A stretch of DNA of 64,000 bases from contig NZ_CP123923.1 in assembly GCF_030450125.1 (NCBI RefSeq), positions 992,001 through 1,056,000 of the forward strand. The letters run 5' to 3'. The translations under genes were made by a program, and so were the position numbers. The notes beneath the pieces were generated by a model. The model saw nothing but the letters and a program-made list of their open reading frames with translations, ran no database searches and had not been told where the DNA came from. Shown here piece after piece: positions 36,150 through 43,924 of the stretch (its first letter is position 1; the number at the start of each line of letters is the position of its first letter). The stretch is from Streptomyces sp. WP-1 (GTDB lineage: Bacteria > Actinomycetota > Actinomycetes > Streptomycetales > Streptomycetaceae).

Positions 36150-36767
36150 ATGCTCGACCTCGACGCTCCCGTCACGGCGCACCGGACGCCCTACATCTGG
36201 GCCCAGGCCGACGGCCTGCTGCCCCTCCCCCTGCTGGAGCGACTGCGCGGCGCGCTGCCCGCGACGGACCTGTTCGACCGCAAGGAGCGTGCCGCGGGCG
36301 GCGACAAGGCCTACGCCATGCAGGTGCTGCCGCTGGTGCGGGGGGGCGCGGACTGCGCGGTGCTGGACCGGCTGGACCCGGTCTGGCGCGACCTCGTCGA
36401 CGCCCTGCGCACCCCCGCCTACCTGGACTGGGTCCAGCGCGCCGTCGAGGTGCCCGTCACCGCGAGGCACGCCGAGATCGGGCTGTTCGTCTTCGGGACC
36501 GACGACCATGTCAGCTGCCACACCGACAAGTCCGGCAAGCTCGCCAGCCACGTCATCTACCTCAACGAAGCCTGGGGCCCGGACGACGGCGGCGCCTTCG
36601 AGGTGCACACCTCCGGCAGCGGCGGCACCCCGCACGCCACGCTGCCCCCCGAGGCGCCGCGCTCGGTGGTCTTCGCCCGGTCCGAGCACTCCTGGCACGC
36701 CGTGGAGCCGGTCCGCGCCGACGTCGGCCGGCTGCGCTGGACCATCCAGGTGGAGCTGTGGGCGTGA
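36150..36767 (+). CDS. 2-Oxoglutarate/Fe(II) oxygenase 1 (NikI/NikM-type candidate)
   Basis: 205 residues from ATG 36150 with GGAGGAGA upstream. Iron-binding facial triad: 'CHTDKSG' gives His124 and Asp126, 'SWHAV' gives His183; Arg194 or Arg196 ('GRLRWT') would bind 2-oxoglutarate. The strand order and spacing fit prolyl-4-hydroxylase-like oxygenases. Two such oxygenases (NikI/PolD and NikM/PolK) act in sequence on octosyl acid during AHA biosynthesis, and here too two lie side by side. Hydroxylation of the small peptide is an alternative. The next gene starts inside this stop codon (GTGA). Confidence 0.85.
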   Translation: MLDLDAPVTAHRTPYIWAQADGLLPLPLLERLRGALPATDLFDRKERAAGGDKAYAMQVLPLVRGGADCAVLDRLDPVWRDLVDALRTPAYLDWVQRAVEVPVTARHAEIGLFVFGTDDHVSCHTDKSGKLASHVIYLNEAWGPDDGGAFEVHTSGSGGTPHATLPPEAPRSVVFARSEHSWHAVEPVRADVGRLRWTIQVELWA

Positions 36768-37420
36768 ACGCGGGCGTGATCGACCTCCAGACGCCGGGCC
36801 ACCGCACGGTCCAGCAGGACCCCTATCCGTGGGCGGTGCTGCACGAGTGCTTCGGGGACCAGGGCGCCGCCGCGGACCTGGCCGCGCACTTCCCGGCCGG
36901 CGGATACACCCTGCGCGCCGGGGACGCCGCCACCGGCAAGGGCTACAGCACCTACAACCTCACCCTGGCCGACCGCGGCGAGCCCGCCCCCGAGGTGCGC
37001 GGGCTGGCGCCGCAGTGGCGCAGCCTGGTGGCGACGCTGCTCGGCGACGACTACCGGGCGTGGGTCGCGCGGACGATGGACACCGACCTGAACGGCTGTA
37101 CCGCGCACCTGCGCGCCGTCCGGTACGCACAGCAGGGCTGGATCGACCCGCACACGGACCGGGCGGACAAGGCGGTCACCCAGATCTGGTACTTCAACCC
37201 GGTCTGGCCGCCCGAATGGGCGGGCGCGCTGCGGGTGCTGCGCTCAGCCGACCCGGAGGACGTGGCGGCCGAGGTACGACCGCTGCTCGGCACCTCGGTG
37301 CTGATGCGGCCCTCGGCGAATTCCTGGCACTGCGTCACCCCGGTGGCGCCCGGTGCTCCGGACCGGCTCACCCTGCTGTTGCACTTCGTGCGGCCCGAGC
37401 CGACGGAGGGCGGGCGATGA
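36764..37420 (+). CDS. 2-Oxoglutarate/Fe(II) oxygenase 2 (NikI/NikM-type candidate)
   Basis: 218 residues from GTG 36764. Facial triad His130 and Asp132 ('DPHTDRADK') with His189 ('SWHCV'), and Arg201 for 2-oxoglutarate. 'IWYFNPVWPPEWAGALRVL' between them is the usual core strand pair. It shares fold but little sequence with the preceding oxygenase, so they are probably sequential enzymes and not a recent duplication. ATGA overlap with the ABC transporter ATPase places biosynthesis and export in one transcript. Confidence 0.87.
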   Translation: MNAGVIDLQTPGHRTVQQDPYPWAVLHECFGDQGAAADLAAHFPAGGYTLRAGDAATGKGYSTYNLTLADRGEPAPEVRGLAPQWRSLVATLLGDDYRAWVARTMDTDLNGCTAHLRAVRYAQQGWIDPHTDRADKAVTQIWYFNPVWPPEWAGALRVLRSADPEDVAAEVRPLLGTSVLMRPSANSWHCVTPVAPGAPDRLTLLLHFVRPEPTEGGR

Positions 37421-38448
37421 CGCGGGCCACCACCCCGGGCACCGACCCGGCCGGGGGCGGCGCGGTCGCTCCTTCCCCCGGTGCGGCCGTGTCGGTGCGC
37501 GCGCTGCGCCGCACCTTCCGCACCGGAGGCCGGCGGCGTGGTGCCGACACCGGCGAGCGGGTCGCCCTCCAGGGGATCGACCTGGACATCGCCGAGGGCG
37601 AGGTGCACGGACTGCTCGGACCGAACGGTGCCGGCAAGACCACCCTGTGCAAGATCCTTTCCACGGTGCTGCTGCCCAGCTCGGGCTCCGTGCACGTGCT
37701 CGGGCACGACGTGGCCGCCGACCCGGGGGCGGTGCGCCCGCTCATCGGCATCGTCTTCGGCGGTGAGCGCGGACTCTACGACCGGCTGACCGCCCGGCAG
37801 AACCTGGTCTACTGGGCCTCGTTGTACGGCATGTCGGGCCGCCGGCTGGCGACCCGCAGCGCCGAACTGCTGGAGCAGCTGGGGCTGGGCGCGCATGCCG
37901 ACGACCGGGTGGAGCGTTTCTCGCGCGGGATGAAGCAGCGCCTGCACCTGGCCCGGGGCCTGGTGCACGATCCGCAGGTGGTGCTCCTGGACGAGCCGAC
38001 CGCGGGCATGGACCCGGTCTCCGCGCACGGTTTCCGCGACCTGGTGACCGGGCTGCGCGCCGAGGGCCGCACGGTGCTGGTGACCACGCACGACATGGGC
38101 GAGGCGGAGGCGATCTGCGACCGGGTCACGCTGATCAACCGGGGCACGGTCGTCGCCAGCGCCACCCCGGCCGAGCTGGGCGCATGGGTGGCGGAGAGCG
38201 AGCGGGTGGTCGCGCGCGACGTGCCGCCCGGCGTCCTGGCCCGGCTGACGGGACTCACGGACGTCGAGGTCGTTCCCGCGGACGCCCAGGGGCTCACCGT
38301 GCTGCGCGTCGGCCCGGGCGGCGACACCTCCGCCGTCCTGCAACTGCTCGTCGGCGCCGGGGTGCGGGAGCTGTCCACCTCGCAGCCCGGCCTGGAGGAG
38401 GTCTACCTCCGGCTGATCGGGCGGCGCGGCATGGAGGTGTCGCGATGA
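37417..38448 (+). CDS. ABC transporter ATP-binding protein
   Basis: 343 residues, ATG 37417. Walker A 'GPNGAGKTT', signature 'FSRGMKQRLHLARGL', Walker B 'VVLLDEPTAGMDP' and the switch His in 'VTTHDMGEAEAI'. It resembles the DrrA/NatA type of drug and polysaccharide exporters (ABC-2). The N-terminal 35 residues are a low-complexity extension. With the next two genes it forms an exporter, presumably for the product of the island and likely also conferring self-resistance. Confidence 0.92.
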   Translation: MTRATTPGTDPAGGGAVAPSPGAAVSVRALRRTFRTGGRRRGADTGERVALQGIDLDIAEGEVHGLLGPNGAGKTTLCKILSTVLLPSSGSVHVLGHDVAADPGAVRPLIGIVFGGERGLYDRLTARQNLVYWASLYGMSGRRLATRSAELLEQLGLGAHADDRVERFSRGMKQRLHLARGLVHDPQVVLLDEPTAGMDPVSAHGFRDLVTGLRAEGRTVLVTTHDMGEAEAICDRVTLINRGTVVASATPAELGAWVAESERVVARDVPPGVLARLTGLTDVEVVPADAQGLTVLRVGPGGDTSAVLQLLVGAGVRELSTSQPGLEEVYLRLIGRRGMEVSR

Positions 38449-39266
38449 GCGCGGCAGTCACACCGCCGGGCGCGGCCAGGAGGCGGGCGGCGCGGGACAC
38501 CCGGGCCGCCGCGGCGGCGTTCCGGGTGCAACTCCTGCTGATCAGACGCTCGGTGGGCGATCTGCGGGTGCTGTTCACCGTGCCGCTGTACGCGCTGATC
38601 TTCCTGTCCATCGCGGCGGTGTCCGGCGACCACTCGCTGACCGCCTATGCGGTGCTGGCGCCGGGTCTGATCTCGCTGTGGAGCATGATGCTGTTCGCGG
38701 CGGGGGACCTGATCGGCCAGGACCGTTCCGCGGGCCGGCTGGAGGCCGTGGTGGCCACCCCGGTGCCGCTGTTCACCGTCGTCGCGGCGCGCCTGTCGGC
38801 TGTGGCGGCGGTGAGCCTGCTCTCCCTGGCCGAGTCCTGGGCTGTGGCCCGTTGGGTGTTCGACGCGCATGTGACGGTCGTGCACCCGTTGGCGTTCTGC
38901 GCGAGCCTGCTGGTCACCGCGTTCGCCATGACGGGCACGGCGACGGCGATGGCGTGTGCCTTCGTGCTCAGCCGTTCGGCACGGATCTTCCAGAACTCGC
39001 TCAGCTACCCCGTATACCTGCTGGGCGGAGTGCTGACCCCGGTGAGCACGCTCCCGCAGTGGCTGCGCCCGGCCAGTCGGCTGGTGTTCCTGACCTGGTC
39101 GGGCGGGCTGCTGCGGGACTCGCTGGCCGAGCGGGCGGTATCCGATCCGGCCGGCAGGCTGCTGGCGGTGCTGGCGCTGGGGCTCGTGGGCTTCGGCGCG
39201 GCCGCATGGCTGATGCGCAACGTCCTGGCGCGGGTGCGCGCCGCGGGCACCATGGGGCTCGCATGA
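38445..39266 (+). CDS. ABC-2 type transporter permease 1
   Basis: 273 residues, ATG 38445 (ATGA overlap). After a basic N-terminus there are about six hydrophobic helices, with the ABC-2 permease pattern 'QDRSAGRLEAVVATPVPLFT' in the first cytoplasmic loop and 'LGGVLTPVSTLPQWLRPASR' before the last helices. It pairs with the following permease and the preceding ATPase to form a heterodimeric exporter. Confidence 0.87.
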   Translation: MSAAVTPPGAARRRAARDTRAAAAAFRVQLLLIRRSVGDLRVLFTVPLYALIFLSIAAVSGDHSLTAYAVLAPGLISLWSMMLFAAGDLIGQDRSAGRLEAVVATPVPLFTVVAARLSAVAAVSLLSLAESWAVARWVFDAHVTVVHPLAFCASLLVTAFAMTGTATAMACAFVLSRSARIFQNSLSYPVYLLGGVLTPVSTLPQWLRPASRLVFLTWSGGLLRDSLAERAVSDPAGRLLAVLALGLVGFGAAAWLMRNVLARVRAAGTMGLA

Positions 39267-40066
39267 GTGCCCGGGTGCCCGCGTGGCGGATCGTGCGGTG
39301 CAGCGCCGTCAACGCCGCGGCCGACCTGCGGGCCACATACACCTGGTCGACCTGGCTCCTGGGCTGGCTGGTGCGGATGCTGTGCCAGGTGCTCTTCTTC
39401 ACCCTGGCCGGGCGGACCTTCTCGGGCGGAACGCACGAACGGTTCCTCTTCCTGGGCAACTCGCTCGCCTTGTGCGCGATCGAGGCGATGATGGTCGTCG
39501 CCTCCAGCGCCTGGGAACGCCGTGCGGGCACGCTGCCGTTGCTGGTGGCCGCGCCCGCGGACGTGGCCTGGATCTTCGTCGGCCGCAGCCTCCAGTGGCT
39601 GCCGAGCGGCATCGGCACCTCGCTGGTGGCACTGCTCGGCCTGGGGCCCTTTTTCGGCGTCCACTGGACCCCGGCCACGGCCGCGGTGGCGGCGCTGCTG
39701 GTCGCGTCGACCGCAGTGGGCATCTACTGCTTCGGACTGCTGCTGGCCGCGCTCGTACTGGGAGCCAGTTCCTGGCGCAATGTCGCGTCCAACGTCGCCT
39801 ATCTGTCGATGATGGCCGTCTGCGGCGTCGAAGTCCCGGTCGACTTCTGGCCGCCGCCCGTACGGGTGGTGGCCTGGGCCATGCCGTTGACCCATGGACT
39901 CGACGCGTTGCGGGCGCTGGTGGACGGCGGCGGCGCCGCGACCGTGGCCAGGGCCGCCCTGCTGTGCCTGGCCGTGGGCGCGGCCTGGCTGGTCGCCGCG
40001 CTCCTGCTGCTGCGCGGCATGGCGGCGCGCGGGCGGCGCGACGGCAGCATCGCATTCGCGATCTGA
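39263..40066 (+). CDS. ABC-2 type transporter permease 2
   Basis: 267 residues, ATG 39263 (ATGA overlap). Six hydrophobic helices; 'SSAWERRAGTLPLLVAAPAD' is the ABC-2 loop equivalent to that of permease 1, and 'MAVCGVEVPVDFWPPPVRVV' the typical late segment. Last gene of the long plus-strand transcript that starts at the MurA-like gene. Its stop codon is itself part of a TGACT motif at the head of the next promoter region. Confidence 0.86.
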   Translation: MSARVPAWRIVRCSAVNAAADLRATYTWSTWLLGWLVRMLCQVLFFTLAGRTFSGGTHERFLFLGNSLALCAIEAMMVVASSAWERRAGTLPLLVAAPADVAWIFVGRSLQWLPSGIGTSLVALLGLGPFFGVHWTPATAAVAALLVASTAVGIYCFGLLLAALVLGASSWRNVASNVAYLSMMAVCGVEVPVDFWPPPVRVVAWAMPLTHGLDALRALVDGGGAATVARAALLCLAVGAAWLVAALLLLRGMAARGRRDGSIAFAI

Positions 40067-40130
40067 CTTTCGTGAATTGAATGTGACAAGGGATATTGAC
40101 TCTCCAGTCACGTTCATGTTGGATATAAAT
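40064..40130 (+). promoter_or_regulatory. Promoter region of the small peptide with TGAC motifs
   Basis: TGAC motifs begin at 40064, 40084 and 40097, with an inverted copy at 40107-40111. TTGACT at 40096-40101 is a good -35; the -10 is uncertain (TTGGAT after 17 bases, or the TATAAA-like stretch near 40124). The 220-base gap from the permease to the peptide otherwise holds a GC-rich stretch with weak dyads and no gene. Confidence 0.58.
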
Positions 40131-40286
40131 CACGGCGCCGGGGAAACCCCGCCGGTCAAGACCGCGGGAACTGCGCGGCGGGCTTCGGTCCGCACGCAGC
40201 CCGCCGGGGCCGCGAAGGGAGCGGACCGGTCCGCCCGCCCCTGAGGTCTTCCGAGGGCCACCGCACATCGAGAGGAGGAATCCACC

Positions 40287-40355
40287 ATGATCCGTAACCA
40301 CGCCACCGCCATGCGTCCGCGCATCGACAAGATCAAGGTCCGCGCCGGCAAGTGA
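40287..40355 (+). CDS. 22-residue basic peptide, candidate ribosomal precursor or scaffold
   Basis: A small gene starts at ATG 40287, eight bases after a full AGGAGG, and encodes MIRNHATAMRPRIDKIKVRA plus a final GK. The peptide has four Arg, three Lys, one His and one Asp (about +6), no Cys, no Ser and no aromatic residue except His. It ends 17 bases before a perfect terminator hairpin, and a zinc M16 peptidase gene follows. Its own promoter, strong ribosome binding site and terminator mark it as a highly expressed short transcript, the usual design of a ribosomally made peptide-product precursor. Which residues are modified is unknown; coupling of its carboxyl end or a side chain to an AHA-like nucleoside is inference. 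Confidence 0.72.
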   Translation: MIRNHATAMRPRIDKIKVRAGK

Positions 40356-40372
40356 GCCGCTGAGTGACCGAC

Positions 40373-40405
40373 GGGGTGCCGCCAGGCCGAGCCTGGCGGC
40401 ACCCC
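40373..40405 (+). terminator. Terminator/attenuator hairpin after the small peptide gene
   Basis: A perfect 15-bp stem (40373-40387 with 40391-40405) and a three-base loop lie between the small peptide gene and the M16 peptidase. There is no T run. It would give a short abundant peptide mRNA with limited read-through into the peptidase. Confidence 0.88.
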
Positions 40406-40466
40406 GCCCTCATGTCGTCGTACGCCCTACCGCCTCGCGCGTCCCCGCCACCACCAGGAGACTCCC

Positions 40467-41681
40467 GTGACCGAACAACTGAGGGTCGGTAACGTGCCGG
40501 TCCTGCTGACTCACGAGCCCCGGCTCCGCACCACCAGCCTCTGTCTGGCCCTCGGCTTCGGCGGCCGCCACGACCCTGCGGGCGCCGAAGGCACCGCCCA
40601 CCTCTTCGAACACCTGGTCATGGCCCGCCCGCTGGACGGTGGAGCGCCCCTGTGCGAGCGGGTGGAGATGGCGGGCGGCTCGGTCAACGCCCGCACCGGC
40701 CCGGAGACGTTGCTGATCCACGCCCAGGTGCTCGCCGAGGACGCGCCGCAGACCCTGGAGTGGATGTCCCGCGCCCTGCTCGACTTCCAGCTCACCCAGG
40801 ACTGCCTGGACAGCGAGCGGCGGGTGGTGCTCCAGGAGATCGCCGCAGCTGTCGCCGATCCCAGTGACACGGTCCAGGACGCCTTCCTCGCGGCCCTGTT
40901 CGCCGGGCATCCGCTCGGCTCCCCGGTGGCAGGTGATCCCGCCAGCGTCGGCGCGATCACCCTGGACGGCATCCGCGGCGCCCATGCCGACGCACTGGCC
41001 ACCAGCCCCGTCGCCCTCGCCGCCGTGGGCGGCACCGACCCCGACGCGCTGCGCCGTGCTCTGGACGCCACCGGCCTCGGCGCCCTGACCGCGCAGCCGG
41101 TGCCCCGCCCCGCGGCCGAACCCGGCCCGGTGCGGCCGGCCACCGTCACTGCCTGGCCCGAGGACTTCACCTGGGTGATGGCCGGAGGCCGCGCGCCCGG
41201 CGCCGGGGACCCGCGCCGCCATGCCTACAACGTGCTCGCCCACCTGCTCGGTGCCAGCCCTGCCTCGCTTCTCTACGCCCGGCTGCGCAACAAGGAGGCG
41301 CTGGCGTACGACTTCCGCTCCTGGGCCCGCAACTACAGCGACGCCGGCGCCTGGCGGATGCTGGCGGGTGCCGAGCCCGGTAACGCGCCGCGCCTGCTCG
41401 ACGCCTTCCAGGAGATCCTGCGGCACGTCGCTGCCGAGGGCCCGGGCGACGAAGCCCTCGCCACCGCCGTGCACCAGGCCGTCGTCGAGACCGTGCTGGA
41501 GTCCGAGGCCCCGCTGGACCTGGCCATGGCGTTGGCCTCGCAGCGCGTCATGGTCGAGGAACCGTGGGACCCGGCGACGGAGATCGAGGCCCTGCGCGCG
41601 GTAACGGCCGAGCAGGTGGTCACCGCCGCGACCGAGCTGACCGCCGGGCTCGTCTGCGTGGTCCAGCCCCAGTCCGCGTGA
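40467..41681 (+). CDS. M16-family zinc peptidase
   Basis: 404 residues from GTG 40467 with CAGGAG upstream. The inverted zinc motif HxxEH is 'HLFEH' (His45, Glu48, His49), and Glu124 ('LQEIAAA') follows 74 residues later, exactly the HXXEH(X)74E spacing of active M16 peptidases. The C-terminal half contains the usual 'RLRNKEALAYDFRSWARN' pattern. Single-size M16 peptidases process ribosomal peptide precursors in several pathways (for example PqqF for PQQ and AlbF for subtilosin). Located directly behind the small peptide, it is the likely protease that trims or releases it. No inactive partner half is encoded nearby, so it may act as a homodimer. Confidence 0.88.
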   Translation: MTEQLRVGNVPVLLTHEPRLRTTSLCLALGFGGRHDPAGAEGTAHLFEHLVMARPLDGGAPLCERVEMAGGSVNARTGPETLLIHAQVLAEDAPQTLEWMSRALLDFQLTQDCLDSERRVVLQEIAAAVADPSDTVQDAFLAALFAGHPLGSPVAGDPASVGAITLDGIRGAHADALATSPVALAAVGGTDPDALRRALDATGLGALTAQPVPRPAAEPGPVRPATVTAWPEDFTWVMAGGRAPGAGDPRRHAYNVLAHLLGASPASLLYARLRNKEALAYDFRSWARNYSDAGAWRMLAGAEPGNAPRLLDAFQEILRHVAAEGPGDEALATAVHQAVVETVLESEAPLDLAMALASQRVMVEEPWDPATEIEALRAVTAEQVVTAATELTAGLVCVVQPQSA

Positions 41682-41804
41682 ACGCCTCACCGGGCGCCGC
41701 AACGCCCGCGCCGTCGTTCGCCGTGCGCCCCGCCTACCTCGCGGCGGCGCGGGCCGCCGGGCCGGCCCGGCGGCCCGGCCCGCACTGCTGGAGGATCCGC
41801 GGCG

Positions 41805-41978
41805 GCTGCCCTCAGGGAAGCACGCGATCAGCCAGGCGGTGAGCGCGGCCGACCGGGGGCCGGCGTCGATCAGACGCACCCGCAGGCCGCGTGCGACCAA
41901 GGCCATGGCCGACTCGAAGGCGGTCAGGACCTTCCCGGCGCCGCCTTCCTGGTTCGCCACGGTGAGGACACGCGGCAT
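41805..41978 (-). pseudogene. ParA-like ATPase remnant
   Basis: A 58-codon stretch from ATG 41978 matches the N-terminus of ParA ATPases: 'VLTVANQEGGAGKVLTAFES', then 'RVRLIDAGPRSAALTAWL'. The P-loop has decayed (ParA has GGVGKTT), and similarity stops after about 58 residues although the frame stays open. It is probably a gene relic with no function. Confidence 0.55.
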
Positions 41979-42114
41979 GCGCGGGCCGGGCCGGAATGTG
42001 TCCGGGACGACGACCGAGACCCGCCGGTCGTGAGAGGCCAACCGCCGGCGATCGGGCCTCACGCCGATGGCGCCGTCCCCGTCGCCTCGATTCCACTTTG
42101 GCTCCGGTCGCGAA

Positions 42115-42267
42115 CTACCGGAGAGACCTGATGGAGCCCTTGGCCCCGTCAAGCAGTTCCTTCACGATGTCCGCACGCCCCTCGTGCCGCCCGCTCTCCT
42201 CACCGCGATGGATGAGCATCCAGCGGGAATTGACGTTGCCGAAGCAGCAGGCGGAGCAGCGGTCGAC
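42115..42267 (-). pseudogene. DinB/DUF664-family C-terminal remnant
   Basis: Read on the minus strand, the piece ends 'WMLIHRGEESGRHEGRADIV' then 'KELLDGAKGSIRSLR' and a TAG stop, resembling the C-terminus of DUF664 (DinB-like) proteins (typical form: ILVHMIEETARHNGHADLLRE). Nothing recognisable lies upstream. With the ParA relic it fills most of the 703-base gap 41682-42384; the remainder shows nothing. Confidence 0.5.
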
Positions 42268-42384
42268 ATCCTACAAAGAGGCCGCGGCTACGATTCGCTG
42301 CTTCGGGTGCACGGCGCCTCGTACGACGCACGCGCGTGCACCCCATCGCTTCGCGGGTTCCGGATGCGCGCCACCGGCCGTCAT

Positions 42385-43122
42385 TCAGGCCCGGGTGTAG
42401 CCGCCGTCGGCGAAGAGTTCGGCGCCGGTGACGAACGACGAGGCGTCCGAAGCCAGGAAGAGGGCGGCCGCGGCGATCTCCTCCGCGTCGGCCAGCCGGC
42501 CCAGCGGCACGACGGCCTCGGCGAACCGGTCGGCGTCCGGGCCCGCGGCGCTCAGCAGGGCCGGGGTCCGCGTGGGTCCCGGGCTGAGCACGTTGACCCG
42601 GAACCGGCGCTCCCGGGACTGCCGGGCCCAGTTGTGCACGAGGTTGCTCAGCGCCGCCTTCGAGGCGCTGTAGACCTCGAGTTGCTCATTGGGCCGCACG
42701 CTGTTGCTGGAGCCGATGACCAGAATGGAGGCGTTCTCCGCCAGCAGCGGGAGCGCCTTCTGCACGGTGAACAGCGGGCCCTTGACGTTGACGGCGAGCG
42801 TCAGGTCGACGTTCGCCTCGGTGTGGGCACCGAGCGCGGCGTCCGCGACGATTCCCGCGTTGGCCACCAGTACGTCGATGCGTCCGGCCTCTTCGCGGAC
42901 CCGCGCGTAGAGAGCGTCCAGGTCGGCCAGGACCGAGACGTCGGACCGTACACCGGTGGCCGCAGGTCCGATCTCCCTGACCGCCGCTTCGAGGCGGTCG
43001 ATGTCCCGGCCGGTCACGAAGACCTGTGCGCCTTCCCGGGCGAAGCGGTGGGCGATGGCCAGCCCGATCCCGCTGCTCCCTCCGGTGATCACGGCCACCT
43101 TCTCCTGCAGCACGCCTGTCAT
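42385..43122 (-). CDS. SDR-family oxidoreductase
   Basis: 245 residues, ATG 43122. Classical SDR: cofactor motif 'GGSSGIG' (14-20), 'VANAGI', catalytic Ser in 'VIGSSNS', and YxxxK in 'YSASK'. The C-terminus 'DASSFVTGAELFADGGYTRA' is the standard SDR end. It is divergent from a TetR gene with a palindromic site between them, a very common arrangement in which the reductase is the regulated target. It resembles 3-oxoacyl-ACP reductase-like detoxifying reductases; substrate unknown. Confidence 0.92.
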   Translation of the reverse strand: MTGVLQEKVAVITGGSSGIGLAIAHRFAREGAQVFVTGRDIDRLEAAVREIGPAATGVRSDVSVLADLDALYARVREEAGRIDVLVANAGIVADAALGAHTEANVDLTLAVNVKGPLFTVQKALPLLAENASILVIGSSNSVRPNEQLEVYSASKAALSNLVHNWARQSRERRFRVNVLSPGPTRTPALLSAAGPDADRFAEAVVPLGRLADAEEIAAAALFLASDASSFVTGAELFADGGYTRA

Positions 43123-43145
43123 GTCGAACCCCTTCAGTTATGGAA

Positions 43146-43182
43146 TCGATCGTCCACAACGTAGACCGTTATGGACGATCGA
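43146..43182. promoter_or_regulatory. TetR operator, 11-bp inverted repeat
   Basis: TCGATCGTCCA (43146-43156) and its exact reverse complement TGGACGATCGA (43172-43182) flank a 15-base spacer in the gap between the SDR and TetR genes. Each half may be a half-site of the TetR dimer or one of two operators. Confidence 0.8.
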
Positions 43183-43206
43183 GTCAAGAACCGGTAGGCT
43201 GAGACC

Positions 43207-43848
43207 ATGCCGAGACCACGCGCATTCGACGAGGGCCACGTCCTGGAGCAGGCCCGCGAACAGTTCTGGGCGACCGGCTACGCCGGCACCCGAATGGACG
43301 ACATCGCCCGGGCGACCGGCCTGGGCAAGGGCAGCCTGTACGGCGCGTTCGGCGACAAGAGCAAGCTGTTCCACCGTGTGTTCGGCGACTGGTGCACCGC
43401 AGTCGTCGAGGTGGCCGAAGAGCGGCTGGCAGGCGGACCGGACGCAGAAGCCTTGGACCGGCTGTCGGGATACGTGCACCTCATGGCGGAGAACACCGCC
43501 TCCGACACCGAACACCGCGGGTGCCTGCTGGCCAAGGGCGCCGCGGAACTGGCCCAGCACGATCCGGCAGTCGCCGGGCGGTCGGCCGAGACCATGACGG
43601 CACTGCTGGCCCTCCTGCGGACGGAGATCAGCGCCGCCCAGCGCCACGGCGACATCGATAGCACCGCGGATCCGGAGCGGTTGGCGGCACTGCTGCTGAC
43701 GGTGGTCCGCGGCATCGAGGCGGTAGGCAAGGCCGGCCTGGCCCCGGAGACACTGCGGGACATCGCAGACACCGCACTGGCGGTCCTGCCCATACCCGAG
43801 AACCGCAGACGCCTCGCGACCAGGCGCAGTCCGGTCCACGAGAACTAA
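43207..43848 (+). CDS. TetR-family regulator of the divergent SDR
   Basis: 213 residues, ATG 43207. N-terminal helix-turn-helix 'GYAGTRMDDIARATGLGKGS' followed by 'LYGAFGDKSKLF' (about 24-57); the C-terminal domain with 'RGCLLAKGAAELAQHDP' is of the TetR_C_16/AcrR-like kind that often responds to electrophiles. It probably represses the divergent SDR through the inverted repeat between the genes. Confidence 0.92.
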   Translation: MPRPRAFDEGHVLEQAREQFWATGYAGTRMDDIARATGLGKGSLYGAFGDKSKLFHRVFGDWCTAVVEVAEERLAGGPDAEALDRLSGYVHLMAENTASDTEHRGCLLAKGAAELAQHDPAVAGRSAETMTALLALLRTEISAAQRHGDIDSTADPERLAALLLTVVRGIEAVGKAGLAPETLRDIADTALAVLPIPENRRRLATRRSPVHEN

Positions 43849-43924
43849 CCCGGCGCCATCGCGGCGACACCAGGGCCGCCTGGGCGAGTAGTTCCGATCG
43901 CGGGGTTGACCGCACGGTACGCGC

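Noticed and set aside
24523..41681. Lasso-peptide or lanthipeptide cluster
   Set aside because: No asparagine-synthetase-like cyclase, leader peptidase B1/B2 or lanthionine synthetase is present, and the small peptide lacks Ser, Cys and a suitable ring acceptor layout.
41805..41978. Functional ParA partition ATPase
   Set aside because: The P-loop is degenerate and only about 58 residues show similarity.
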